From assembly GCA_003512955.1 (NCBI GenBank), contig DOTG01000026.1, positions 594,032 through 658,031 of the forward strand: a DNA stretch of 64,000 bases. The letters run 5' to 3'. The notes below the pieces were generated by a model that did no database searches, was not told where the DNA came from, and worked only from the letters and a program-made list of their open reading frames with translations. A program made the translations under genes and the position numbers. Positions 25,676 to 35,006 of this stretch are shown piece by piece; positions within the stretch are counted from its first letter, which is position 1; each line of letters opens with the position of its first letter. This stretch comes from Marinilabiliales bacterium (GTDB lineage Bacteria > Bacteroidota > Bacteroidia > Bacteroidales > SZUA-534).

Positions 25676-25712
25676 GTTGTAGTTTCTTTGCAAAACAAAC
25701 TTACAACATGGG
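25671..25712. repeat. inverted repeat over the transposase start codon
   Basis: Perfect arms CCCATGTTGTA (25671-25681) and TACAACATGGG (25702-25712) surround a 20-base loop. The transposase ATG (25673-25675 on the minus strand) lies in one arm, so an RNA reading through from outside would hide the start codon. Confidence 0.6.
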
Positions 25713-25770
25713 GCCAAACCTTCGGGGAGTAACCCCAACTTTTATTTTTTTAATCGTTCAGTAGTGATAA

Positions 25771-26100
25771 TTTATAATACAACTGACTAGATGGTGATGT
25801 TACAGCCTTGCGCCCCAAGCGGTTGCAGCAAAAAATTAATTACCCAAAACTTTCACCTCAACGACCAAGCTTAAACGGGCTTTTAAGCTACTTTGAATTA
25901 TCATCCATTTGTAAAGAGAGCCCTGCATTTACAAAATAAACCTGTCTGATCCGAGTTACATTCTTTGTGCTATAGGTGCATTAAAGTAAAAAAGTTGTTT
26001 TTAAATCCATCCATGGAATCATTCTCATTTCTGTTTTTTCTTTTTTAATACCGTTTACCACTTGTTTTCACACAAAAAAAAGTAATTTGGAACCATATAA
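25771..26100. other. gene-free stretch, leader of the intact alpha-2-macroglobulin gene
   Basis: No gene is seen. There is a hairpin AGCTTAAA (25868-25875) with TTTAAGCT (25882-25889). Just before the repeat, TTG near 26063 followed by GTAATTTG near 26084-26091 approximates a -33/-7 promoter for the gene at 26118. This promoter lies in the sequence unique to the right copy. Confidence 0.45.
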
Positions 26101-26617
26101 AACCAAAAAAAATTAACATGAAAAAAGCAGCCTTTGTCCCGTTTTTGCTATGTATAGCACTTATTCTTGGTTTGTTTTTTACCCAGTGCAAACCAAAAAA
26201 AAGAATTGAAACCGTGGTCGATCCCGGTTTCTCAAGTTATGTAAAAGCCTTTCCACCAAAAGTAATTAGCAACCAAGCCCAGTTGGTTTTTGAACTTTTT
26301 GAAGAGGTTCCCAACATTGAACCTGGGCAGGAAGCCAGTACAAAACTATTTGATTTTTCACCCTCAATCAAGGGTGTGGCTTATTGGAAAGATAACCATA
26401 CGTTGGTTTTCGATCCTGAAGAGCGGCTACCTTCCGACAAATTGTACGAAGCCAAATTCCATTTAGGAAAAATAATTCAGGTGCCTGATGAATTGCAAAC
26501 CCTGAAAATTGAATTCCGAACGCGAAAGCTAAATATTTCAGTGGAGGCCAGTGGCTTAAAGGTTTACCAGAATGATGATTTGACCCGCCAGAAACTTTCC
26601 GGAAAACTCTTTGTGAG
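26101..26617 (+). repeat. 517-bp direct repeat, right copy
   Basis: This is the partner of 11267-11783, covering the leader and first 500 coding bases of the intact alpha-2-macroglobulin gene. Together the two copies bracket 14.3 kb containing the sugar locus and the IS remnant. Confidence 0.95.
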
Positions 26618-29600
26618 CGACGGCGCCGATGCCGAAAAAGTTGAGAAAATACTTTCGGCGGTTCAAAACGGGAAAGAACTCACCATTAGTTGGGATCACC
26701 TGAGTGATGGTGTGAACCACCACTTTACGGTTGAGAATGTGATCCGTGGCACTGAAAAATCGGATGTGATTTTGCAATGGGATGGAGCGGCTATCGGATC
26801 CATCGACAAAGGCGAAGAGGTGATAGAAATTCCTGCCTTGGGCGATTTTAAAGTATTCGACATCCGGGTGGTTCAACAGCCCGAACAGTGCATCACGGTT
26901 TATTTTTCTGATCCGTTGGATACCAAACAGGAACTTTTAGGTTTGGTTTACCTTCGCAATAAAGCCGAAACCCGCTTTGTGATTAAAGAGGGAGAAATAA
27001 AAATTTACCCCGTAACCCGTCAATCGGTTCCAACGGAACTGGTCATTGAACAAGGTGTAAAAAATATTATGGGCTTTGAAATGAAGGAACGCTTTACCTC
27101 CAAAATCGAGTTTTCGAACATCAAACCCGATATTCAATTAATAGGAAATGGGGTTATTTTACCCAATTCGCAGGGAATGGTTTTTCCGTTTCGCACGGTG
27201 AATATTCATTCGGTGAATGTTAAAATCATTAAAATATTCGAAAACAATATTTCGCAGTTCCTTCAAAGCAATCAATTCGATGGAGCATACGAAATGCGGC
27301 GCGTAGGACGTATTATCTATAAAAAGGAGGTGCCCCTGACATCAGAAAAAAATATTGATTTTGGTGTTTGGAACAATTTTTCGCTGGACCTTTCTAAGTT
27401 GATTGAAACCGAACCCGGAGCCATTTACCGGGTGCATCTTAGCTTTACCAAAAAGCAGAGCCTGTATCCTTGTGTGGGCGAAGATACCCCAGAGGACGAA
27501 AGCGAGATGGCTCCCTTTGACGAGGATCCGGAACTGGCGCAGTTCGATGAACCGGGCTATTATTACTACGATGATGATTATTACGATTATGACTACGACT
27601 ATAACTACCAGGAACGCGACGATCCCTGTAAAAACTCCTATTACCGATCGCATAATTGTTCTGTGGCCAGAAACGTGCTGGCTTCCGATTTAGGAATTAT
27701 TGCCAAAGCCGGAAGTAACCAGGAGTATATTGCCATAATCACCGACTTGAGGACTACCGAACCTTTAGCCGGAGTTGAAGTGGAGTTTTACAATTTCCAA
27801 AACCAACTGATGGATAAAGGAACTACCGATTCGGAAGGAAAACTGGTGATTCCACTGCCATCGAAACCCTTTCTTTTGGTTGCAAAAAAAGACAAACAAC
27901 GGGGTTACCTCCGGTTAGATGATGGCTCGGCCCTTTCGGTGAGTATGTTCGATGTGACAGGCCAGGAAACCAAAAAAGGGATTAAGGGTTTTATTTACGG
28001 CGAACGGGGTGTTTGGCGCCCCGGCGATTCCATTTATTTAACCTTTTTGCTCGAAGATAAAAACAAGGTACTACCCGCCAACCATCCGGTGGTGATGGAA
28101 TTTTATAACCCCGAAAACCAGTTGTTTGAGCGGAAGGTTAAAACGGCACAGCTTAACAATTTTTTCGATTTCCGTACAGCCACAAAAACGGAATCACCTA
28201 CCGGAAACTGGTTGGTGAAAATAAAAGTTGGGGGTTCGGTATTCACTAAATATCTAAAGATAGAAACCGTGAAACCTAACCGGTTAAAAATTTCAATCGC
28301 CTTTGGAAAAGATCTGCTCACAAAATCGGAAAACACACAGGGAACGCTGGAGTTAAAGTGGTTGCATGGTGCCATTGCCAAAAATTTAAAAGCCGATATT
28401 GCCCTGACATTGTCAGAAACCGTAACCTCTTTTAAAGGCTTCGAAGGTTATCAGTTCGACGATCCTTCAAAAAATTTCGATTCCGAAGAGCAAAGCATCT
28501 TTAGCGGGCTGGTAAATGAAAATGGGAAAGCAACCATCAGCACAAAATTGAATGTTGCCAACAATGCACCAGGAATGCTGAATGCCAAATTTAAAACCCG
28601 TGCTTTTGAAGAAGGGGGCGACTTCAGCATCGACCTGATGCAATTGAAATATTCTCCCTATTCAAGCTATGTGGGGTTAAAAATTCCCGAAGGAAAAGGC
28701 TGGAACAATGCCCTCTACTCCAACGAACCTAATCTGATACCTATTGTTACCCTTGATGAAAAGGGAACCCCGGTGGACCGTAAAAACCTGAAAATAGAGA
28801 TTTTTCAGATTTATTGGCGCTGGTGGTGGGAATATTCCGATGACGAAGATTTGGGGAGGTATCTGTCGAACGAAAGCCAAAACCTGATGAAAACCGACTA
28901 CATCGACACCAAAGCAGGGAAAGCTATGTACGAAATGAACCTGAATCAGGAATCGTGGGGAAGAAAACTCATCCGGATAACCGATCCGGTTAGTGGGCAT
29001 AGTACCGGACAATTGTTTTATACTACCTATAAAGGTTGGTGGAACAGCAACGATACCGATAACCCCGGCGGAGCAGAAATGCTTACTTTCAGTACCGATA
29101 AAAAGACCTATGCGGTTGGCGAACAGGTTACGGTGAATTTACCCATTGCCGAAGAGGGGAGGGTTTTTGTGAGCCTGGAATCGGGTTCAAAAATATTAAA
29201 AACTTTTTGGGTGGAGATGAATAAAAACAACGCGGAATTCCGTTTTGAAGCCACTCCCGATATGGCTCCCAATGTGTATGTCCATGTATCGTTTATTCAG
29301 CCGCACCTGCATACAACCAACGACTTACCCATCCGTATGTATGGTATTCAATCGGTAGGTATTGAAGATCCGGAAACACATCTTCAACCCGAAATTACTA
29401 TGCCCAATGTACTTGAACCTGAAAAAGAGGTTACCATTCAGATAAAAGAAAAACAGGGAAAACCCATGACCTATACCATTGCCGTAGTTGATGAGGGCCT
29501 GTTGGATTTAACCCGTTTCTCTACCCCAAATGCCTGGCAAAACTTTTATGCCCGCGAAGCCTTGGGAGTTAAAACATGGGATTTATACAAATATGTGATG

Positions 29601-31697
29601 GGAGCATTTACTGGCGAAATGGCTGGGTTACTTGCCCTGGGTGGTGATGAAGATTTACAGAAAAAAGCTTCACAAAAAGCAAACCGCTTCAAACCGGTGG
29701 TTACCTTTTTAGGCCCCTTTGAATTAACCTCGGGAACCAATTCGCACACGTTCTTGATGCCAAATTATGTGGGCTCGGTTAAAACCATGGTGGTTGCCGG
29801 ATTTGAGGGCGCTTATGGCAGTGCCGAAAAAACCACTCCGGTTAAAAAACCGTTGATGACTTTAGCCACCTTACCGCGGGTTTTGGGTCCTGGCGAAAAA
29901 GTTCAGCTTCCGGTTACGGTTTTTGCCATGGATGCCAAAATTAAAGAAGTGGCAGTTACCGTTGAAACGAATGAGTTTTTTAAAATTGCAGGTGAAAGCA
30001 AACAAACTATTTCGTTTAACCAGGAAGGCGATCAGGTGGTCTATTTTAATTTAGAAGTTACTGAAAGAATTGGTGTTGGAAAGGTAACGGTTACCGCACA
30101 GGGCGGAAAAGATAAAGCTACCTACCCCATTGAATTGGATGTCAGAATTCCAAATCCCCAGATCAACGAGGTGTTTGAAGCAATTATTGAACCCGGAAAA
30201 GAATGGAATTCCCCTTACAAAGCCGTGGGTGTTTTAGGTACCAACAAAGGAACGTTGGAACTAAGCAGTATGCCGCCCATCAATCTTGCCAAGCGTATCG
30301 AGTACCTGATTCAATATCCGCATGGCTGTGTGGAGCAAACCACCTCGTCGGTTTTTCCGCAGCTTTATTTAAAATCGCTAATGGATTTGATGCCTGCTCA
30401 AAACGAAATTATTGAAAAAAACATTAAAGCGGCGATTGAAAAACTCCGTACATTCCAATTAACAAACGGGGGATTAAGCTATTGGCCTGGTGAATCGGGG
30501 TCAGCCAGCGATTGGGGAACCAGTTATGCTGGACATTTCCTGATTGAAGCGCAAAATGCGGGATACCAGTTGCCTGTTGGGTTTTTAAAATCGTGGATCG
30601 ATTTTCAAACCGAACGGGCAAACGACTGGAGCATTCATCCAAATGGATCGTCCAGACATTATGTTCCTGACCAGCTTTTACAGGCTTACCGTTTATATAC
30701 ATTGGCTTTGGTCGGAAAACCGGCTTTAGGGGCTATGAACCGATTAAAAGAATACAAAGGCCTTTCGAATGCGGCTACCTGGCGGTTAGCAGCAGCCTAT
30801 CTTTTAGCCGGTAGGGAATCCGTTGCCTTAGATCTCATTTTATCGAAAGATTACCGTGTCGATCCCTATAAAGAATTTTCGGGTACTTATGGAAGCGATG
30901 TCCGCGACAAAGCCATGATTTTAGAAACATTGGTATTGCTAAAAAACTTCGATATGGCAAAAGAGTTGGTCGAAGAGTTATCGAAACAACTCTCCTCATC
31001 GAACTGGTATAGTACCCAAACTACCGCCTATTCGTTAATGGCTTTGGCAAAATTTGCCAATGGCGTAGGTTCCGACGACATAAAGTACGAATTGACCATC
31101 GATCAGAGTAAAAAAGCCACCGTAACCACTCAAAAAGCCTTTTCGCAACATGAATTATTGGTTGATAAAACACCCGAAGGCATGCTTAAAGTTAAAAACA
31201 ACAGTAAAAAAATGCTGTTTGCTAAAATTCAGATGAGTGGCATTCCCCTTACCGGTGATGCTTCCTCCGCATCGAACGATTTGGTGTTAAAAATCCGTTA
31301 CCTCGATTTGAAAAACAACCCCATCGATCCTTCTCAATTGGTTCAGGGAACCGATTTTATTGCCGAAGCCCGGATTGAACATCCCGGAATACGCGGAGAA
31401 TATAAAGAAATGGCACTCACTCAAATTTTCCCATCGGGGTGGGAAATCCGTAACCTGAGATTCGAAGAAACCACCTCATCGTTTGTAAAAGATATTCCAC
31501 GTTACTTGGATATCCGCGACGATAGGGTATATTCCTATTTCGATGTTGGAATTTCAGGTTCACGGACTTTCCGGGTTCTTTTAAATGCAGCTTATGTGGG
31601 TACCTTTTATCTGCCCACCGTTTACTGTGAAGCCATGTACGACAACGATATAAATGGACGCGTGGGAGGTAAATGGGTTGAAGTGGTCAAACAGTAA
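26118..31697 (+). CDS. alpha-2-macroglobulin family lipoprotein (YfhM-like)
   Basis: This 1859-residue protease trap is anchored in the periplasm or outer membrane. A lipoprotein signal precedes Cys 24 (FFTQC). A string of macroglobulin (MG) beta domains follows. An unusual Asp/Tyr-rich stretch lies at about 475-505 between early domains, then the segment GERGVWRPGDSIYL near 630 (MG2-like), and the bait and alpha-2-macroglobulin core at about 1150-1350. The thioester motif G1403-C1404-V-E-Q1407 is intact, so covalent capture of an attacking protease should work. The complement-like helical domain follows, then the C-terminal receptor-like domain. The gene is followed 59 bases later by pbpC, the conserved partnership with PBP1C. 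Its first 500 bases are duplicated at 11267. Confidence 0.95.
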   Translation: MKKAAFVPFLLCIALILGLFFTQCKPKKRIETVVDPGFSSYVKAFPPKVISNQAQLVFELFEEVPNIEPGQEASTKLFDFSPSIKGVAYWKDNHTLVFDPEERLPSDKLYEAKFHLGKIIQVPDELQTLKIEFRTRKLNISVEASGLKVYQNDDLTRQKLSGKLFVSDGADAEKVEKILSAVQNGKELTISWDHLSDGVNHHFTVENVIRGTEKSDVILQWDGAAIGSIDKGEEVIEIPALGDFKVFDIRVVQQPEQCITVYFSDPLDTKQELLGLVYLRNKAETRFVIKEGEIKIYPVTRQSVPTELVIEQGVKNIMGFEMKERFTSKIEFSNIKPDIQLIGNGVILPNSQGMVFPFRTVNIHSVNVKIIKIFENNISQFLQSNQFDGAYEMRRVGRIIYKKEVPLTSEKNIDFGVWNNFSLDLSKLIETEPGAIYRVHLSFTKKQSLYPCVGEDTPEDESEMAPFDEDPELAQFDEPGYYYYDDDYYDYDYDYNYQERDDPCKNSYYRSHNCSVARNVLASDLGIIAKAGSNQEYIAIITDLRTTEPLAGVEVEFYNFQNQLMDKGTTDSEGKLVIPLPSKPFLLVAKKDKQRGYLRLDDGSALSVSMFDVTGQETKKGIKGFIYGERGVWRPGDSIYLTFLLEDKNKVLPANHPVVMEFYNPENQLFERKVKTAQLNNFFDFRTATKTESPTGNWLVKIKVGGSVFTKYLKIETVKPNRLKISIAFGKDLLTKSENTQGTLELKWLHGAIAKNLKADIALTLSETVTSFKGFEGYQFDDPSKNFDSEEQSIFSGLVNENGKATISTKLNVANNAPGMLNAKFKTRAFEEGGDFSIDLMQLKYSPYSSYVGLKIPEGKGWNNALYSNEPNLIPIVTLDEKGTPVDRKNLKIEIFQIYWRWWWEYSDDEDLGRYLSNESQNLMKTDYIDTKAGKAMYEMNLNQESWGRKLIRITDPVSGHSTGQLFYTTYKGWWNSNDTDNPGGAEMLTFSTDKKTYAVGEQVTVNLPIAEEGRVFVSLESGSKILKTFWVEMNKNNAEFRFEATPDMAPNVYVHVSFIQPHLHTTNDLPIRMYGIQSVGIEDPETHLQPEITMPNVLEPEKEVTIQIKEKQGKPMTYTIAVVDEGLLDLTRFSTPNAWQNFYAREALGVKTWDLYKYVMGAFTGEMAGLLALGGDEDLQKKASQKANRFKPVVTFLGPFELTSGTNSHTFLMPNYVGSVKTMVVAGFEGAYGSAEKTTPVKKPLMTLATLPRVLGPGEKVQLPVTVFAMDAKIKEVAVTVETNEFFKIAGESKQTISFNQEGDQVVYFNLEVTERIGVGKVTVTAQGGKDKATYPIELDVRIPNPQINEVFEAIIEPGKEWNSPYKAVGVLGTNKGTLELSSMPPINLAKRIEYLIQYPHGCVEQTTSSVFPQLYLKSLMDLMPAQNEIIEKNIKAAIEKLRTFQLTNGGLSYWPGESGSASDWGTSYAGHFLIEAQNAGYQLPVGFLKSWIDFQTERANDWSIHPNGSSRHYVPDQLLQAYRLYTLALVGKPALGAMNRLKEYKGLSNAATWRLAAAYLLAGRESVALDLILSKDYRVDPYKEFSGTYGSDVRDKAMILETLVLLKNFDMAKELVEELSKQLSSSNWYSTQTTAYSLMALAKFANGVGSDDIKYELTIDQSKKATVTTQKAFSQHELLVDKTPEGMLKVKNNSKKMLFAKIQMSGIPLTGDASSASNDLVLKIRYLDLKNNPIDPSQLVQGTDFIAEARIEHPGIRGEYKEMALTQIFPSGWEIRNLRFEETTSSFVKDIPRYLDIRDDRVYSYFDVGISGSRTFRVLLNAAYVGTFYLPTVYCEAMYDNDINGRVGGKWVEVVKQ

Positions 31698-31703
31698 AAA
31701 AAT

Positions 31704-31747
31704 TTACCGGTTGATGAAAAATAAAAAAGGATGTCATCAACCGGTAA
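31704..31747 (+). promoter_or_regulatory. perfect inverted repeat between the alpha-2-macroglobulin and pbpC genes
   Basis: Arms TTACCGGTTGATGA (31704-31717) and TCATCAACCGGTAA (31734-31747) pair over all 14 bases around an A-rich 16-base loop. No T-run follows on the plus strand and the stem ends nine bases before the pbpC ATG. It may be an RNA stability, processing or translation-control element, or a weak terminator that separates the two genes. Confidence 0.65.
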
Positions 31748-31756
31748 CCTTTAGAA

Positions 31757-34147
31757 ATGTTAATGGAAAAAATCCATATTAAAGCAAACATCATTAAGCA
31801 GATTTTAAACTCTTTTTGGTGGCAACTATCCCTTTTGGTGGTCATTTCGTTGGTAATTCTTTTTATCGTCGCCCTTCCAAAACCCCTCTTTAACGAACCT
31901 ACCTGTTCGGTAATTAACGATTCTGCAGGAAAACTTTTGTCTGCCAAAATTGCCAGCGATGGCCAGTGGCGGTTTCCCAAAATGGATTCGGTACCCGAAA
32001 AATTCAAACATTGCCTGCTAAATTTCGAAGATGAATATTTTTATTATCACCCTGGAATCAATCCTGTTTCTGTGGTACGCGCGTTTATTCAAAACCAAAA
32101 AGCCGGTAAAGTGGTCAGCGGGGGTAGCACTCTTACCTCGCAGGTTATCCGCCTGTCGCGCAAAGGAAAACAACGGAATAACTGGCAAAAAATAGTGGAA
32201 TTTTCATTAGCCCTGAGGCTCGAATGCAGCTATACAAAAGAAGAAATTTTAATGCTCTATGCCTCCCATGCCCCATTCGGAAGCAACGTGGTGGGGTTAC
32301 AAGCAGCATCATGGCGGTATTTTGGCCGATCTGCCAATAAACTATCATGGGGAGAGGCTGCTACCTTAGCCGTTTTACCCAATGCCCCAGCACTTATTTA
32401 TCCCGGAAAAAATCATGAACCCTTATTAAAGAAAAGAAACCGGTTGCTCGACAAACTTTTTAAAAACCAGGTTATTGATGAAACGACTTGCGAACTGGCA
32501 AAACTGGAACCCCTTCCCGAAAAACCAAAACCCATTCCGCAAGTTGCTCCCCATCTGCTCACCCGCATTCTTAACGAAGGTTGGAGCGGATTTGAACTAC
32601 AAACAACCATCAATAGGAATATTCAGTTACAGGCAAACCGTATTGTTGAAAAACACCACCTGGTTTTATCGGAAAATGGAATTTTAAATGCCGCAGCATT
32701 GGTAATTGAGGTAGAAACCGGAAATGCTTTGGCATATGTGGGAAATTCAACTACAGAAGTTCCCGGATCGGGCCAGTGGGTGGATATTGTAACATCGCCC
32801 CGAAGTACCGGAAGTACCTTAAAACCATTACTCTATGCTTTGATGCAAAAAGAGGGAATGTTGCTTCCTAAAACCCTGATTCCTGATATTCCAACACATA
32901 TTGCCGGATTTGTTCCCCGTAATTTCGATAAAGAATATGATGGCGCTGTGGCTGCCAACGAAGCATTGGCCCGGTCGTTGAATATCCCGGCGGTACGGAT
33001 GCTACAAGAATATGGTGTCGCGCGGCTTCACGAACAACTGAAATCGCTGAACATTTCAACGCTTCGTTTTTCAGCCGACCATTACGGGTTATCGTTGATA
33101 TTAGGCGGTGCCGAAATTACTTTATGGGAATTGGCCGGAACTTATGCCAGCTTAGCCCGGGTGTTAAATCGGTACACCCAAAATAGCAGCCAATACATGG
33201 TGAACGATTATCATGGTTGTTACTATACCTCACAACCGAAGATTAAAAATACCCTTTGGTCCGATTCTGACCCCTTTGGAGCAGGCCCTATCTGGCTTAC
33301 TTTTGAAGCACTCACCGAAATGCACCGCCCAATGGAAGGTGCTAACTGGCAGCTGTTTTCATCATCTCAAAAGATTGCCTGGAAAACCGGCACCAGTTTC
33401 GGGAACCGCGACGCCTGGGCGGTTGGTATCACCCCAAAGTTTGTGGTAGCTGTTTGGATTGGAAATGCCGATGGTGAAGGACGTGCCGGATTAACCGGAG
33501 CAAGTTGCGCGGCCCCGGTAATGTTCGATATTTTCAAAGAATTGCCAAACGCCCCTTGGTTTGATACCCCTTACGATGATTTGATATCAACGAAAGTATG
33601 CAGAAAAAGTGGATATAAAGCATCTGAACTTTGTACCGAAACCGATACCATGTATGTTGCACCCATGGGCGAAAAAACCTCATTATGTCCTTATCATCAA
33701 AGGGTTCATCTTTCAAAAGATGAAAAGTATCAGGTTTCGTCCGATGGTTACCCGGTTAACCAAATGGTAACCAAGAGCTGGTTTATATTACCTCCGGTAA
33801 TGGAATGGTACTATAAAAATAAAAATCCTTTTTATGAGGTGTTGCCTCCCATTCACCCCAACTGCCAAAACACCGAACCAAGAAACATGGAGGTGGTGTA
33901 TCCCAAAAACCAATCGCGCATTTTTTTACCCGTTGGGTTCCATCAACAGCAACAGTTTTCGGTTTTCGAAGTGGCCCACCGGAATCCTTTAGCCACCATT
34001 TATTGGCACCTGAACGACGAATATTTAGGCATCACTCAGGGCATCCACAAAAAAGAGGTTTTTTGTAAAGCAGGATTTTACACCCTCACATTGGTAGATA
34101 ACCAAGGGGAATTAAAGGTGATAACTTTTGAAGTGGTAGGGAATTAA
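31757..34147 (+). CDS. pbpC: penicillin-binding protein 1C
   Basis: This bifunctional inner-membrane protein polymerises and cross-links peptidoglycan, thought to repair the wall after damage sensed with the alpha-2-macroglobulin partner. Its 796 residues comprise a membrane anchor (about 22-42), a GT51 transglycosylase domain (about 70-240; catalytic Glu in FEDEYFYYHPG, then GGSTLTSQ), a transpeptidase domain (about 300-580) and a C-terminal BiPBP_C domain (about 690-796). The transpeptidase motifs are present: serine motif S-T-L-K (after RSTG), S-L-N, and K-T-G in WKTGTSFGNRDAW. Two possible starts, 31757 and 31763, differ by two residues. The gap to the upstream gene holds a perfect 14-base hairpin. 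The gene is convergent with nadD. Confidence 0.95.
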   Translation: MLMEKIHIKANIIKQILNSFWWQLSLLVVISLVILFIVALPKPLFNEPTCSVINDSAGKLLSAKIASDGQWRFPKMDSVPEKFKHCLLNFEDEYFYYHPGINPVSVVRAFIQNQKAGKVVSGGSTLTSQVIRLSRKGKQRNNWQKIVEFSLALRLECSYTKEEILMLYASHAPFGSNVVGLQAASWRYFGRSANKLSWGEAATLAVLPNAPALIYPGKNHEPLLKKRNRLLDKLFKNQVIDETTCELAKLEPLPEKPKPIPQVAPHLLTRILNEGWSGFELQTTINRNIQLQANRIVEKHHLVLSENGILNAAALVIEVETGNALAYVGNSTTEVPGSGQWVDIVTSPRSTGSTLKPLLYALMQKEGMLLPKTLIPDIPTHIAGFVPRNFDKEYDGAVAANEALARSLNIPAVRMLQEYGVARLHEQLKSLNISTLRFSADHYGLSLILGGAEITLWELAGTYASLARVLNRYTQNSSQYMVNDYHGCYYTSQPKIKNTLWSDSDPFGAGPIWLTFEALTEMHRPMEGANWQLFSSSQKIAWKTGTSFGNRDAWAVGITPKFVVAVWIGNADGEGRAGLTGASCAAPVMFDIFKELPNAPWFDTPYDDLISTKVCRKSGYKASELCTETDTMYVAPMGEKTSLCPYHQRVHLSKDEKYQVSSDGYPVNQMVTKSWFILPPVMEWYYKNKNPFYEVLPPIHPNCQNTEPRNMEVVYPKNQSRIFLPVGFHQQQQFSVFEVAHRNPLATIYWHLNDEYLGITQGIHKKEVFCKAGFYTLTLVDNQGELKVITFEVVGN

Positions 34148-34279
34148 ATTTCTCACCGATTAACTCACCTCTTGGTAACTTTTCTCCCATTTAAAAATAG
34201 CACGCAGATAATACTGATGCTTCGCAACGCAGATTTTCACAGATTTTTTTACTGCAAAGGCGTGGCGTTTGTAACACCA

Positions 34280-34312
34280 CAAACCTGTCAGGTTTTTGAA
34301 GCCGCAGGTTTG
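34280..34312. terminator. hairpin between convergent pbpC and nadD
   Basis: Arms CAAACCTG (34280-34287) and CAGGTTTG (34305-34312) lie immediately after the nadD stop. It is a plausible terminator for either gene, without a long T-run. Confidence 0.4.
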
Positions 34313-34939
34313 TCAATTACAATCCTCACAACCCTGTTGACTCCAATACAGATGGTTTTGCTCGATATACGAAACCACCTCGGGCGACAGATAAATATCG
34401 CGGATTTGGGGCTCTCCCTTTATTCTTGTGGAAGAACAGTGAAACATATCATCGATAAAGATACATTTGCAATTTTGCGAAAGCATTCTTTTCTCAACCT
34501 CCGAACGGGTAACCCGGCAACCGATGATAAAGGTAACATCCAGCGATTGAAACATGGCCGAACAATGTTCCAGCGAATCGCAGCCCAACAATACGTAAAC
34601 CTCTTTCTTTCTTCGCCTAAGCAGATACAAAATGTCGTCGATAAAAAGCTGGTTTTGAATTCCATGACAGACTATGGGTGAAAGCGCGAAGATATTAGTC
34701 TCGGTGTTGGTCTCAAATATTAAATCCATCATCCGCAACCGGTGCTCAATTTCTGCCACTTTTTTTTCTGGGTTGTGTGAATGGGGGCAAACAATGATGT
34801 GATCTAATTTTTGCATCACGGCTGCCTTGCGAATAAAATCAAGGTGACCAAAATGTGGAGGATCGAACGAACCCCCAAAAAATGCAATGCGTTTACCGGG
34901 TAACGAAAAGACTTCATCAACGGTGGAAATCACTTTCAT
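34313..34939 (-). CDS. nadD: nicotinate-nucleotide adenylyltransferase
   Basis: NadD joins nicotinate mononucleotide and ATP to make deaminated NAD in the cytosol. The 208-residue length is normal with a short N-terminal extension. The nucleotidyltransferase motif GGSFDPPHFGH lies near 22-32 and the C-terminal ATP-binding S-S-T-R-I-K near 168-173, both intact. The middle part with VCPHSHNPEKK matches the substrate loop. Cysteine content is rather high (eight or so). It shares a strand with the oxidoreductase gene upstream after a 67-base gap, so they may be co-transcribed. It is convergent with pbpC. Confidence 0.93.
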   Translation of the reverse strand: MKVISTVDEVFSLPGKRIAFFGGSFDPPHFGHLDFIRKAAVMQKLDHIIVCPHSHNPEKKVAEIEHRLRMMDLIFETNTETNIFALSPIVCHGIQNQLFIDDILYLLRRRKKEVYVLLGCDSLEHCSAMFQSLDVTFIIGCRVTRSEVEKRMLSQNCKCIFIDDMFHCSSTRIKGEPQIRDIYLSPEVVSYIEQNHLYWSQQGCEDCN

Positions 34940-35006
34940 AGGAAAGGTTTTTCACTCGATAAGTTATTAAATTTCAGTGAAAAAACCTCGCCTATTTTAA
35001 AATTTT

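Larger units (their letters stand above)
24660..25770 (-). mobile_element. decayed IS4-family insertion sequence
   Basis: The remnant is bounded by short inverted ends TTATCACTA (24660-24668) and TAGTGATAA (25762-25770), with weaker similarity further in. I see no convincing target-site duplication. Inside is a broken transposase gene. It lies between the regulator gene and the right 517-bp repeat, that is, at the right edge of the sugar locus. Confidence 0.7.

Noticed and set aside
34172..34681. Open frame of 169 codons antisense to nadD
   Set aside because: It is a shadow of the well-supported nadD gene, with no family resemblance.
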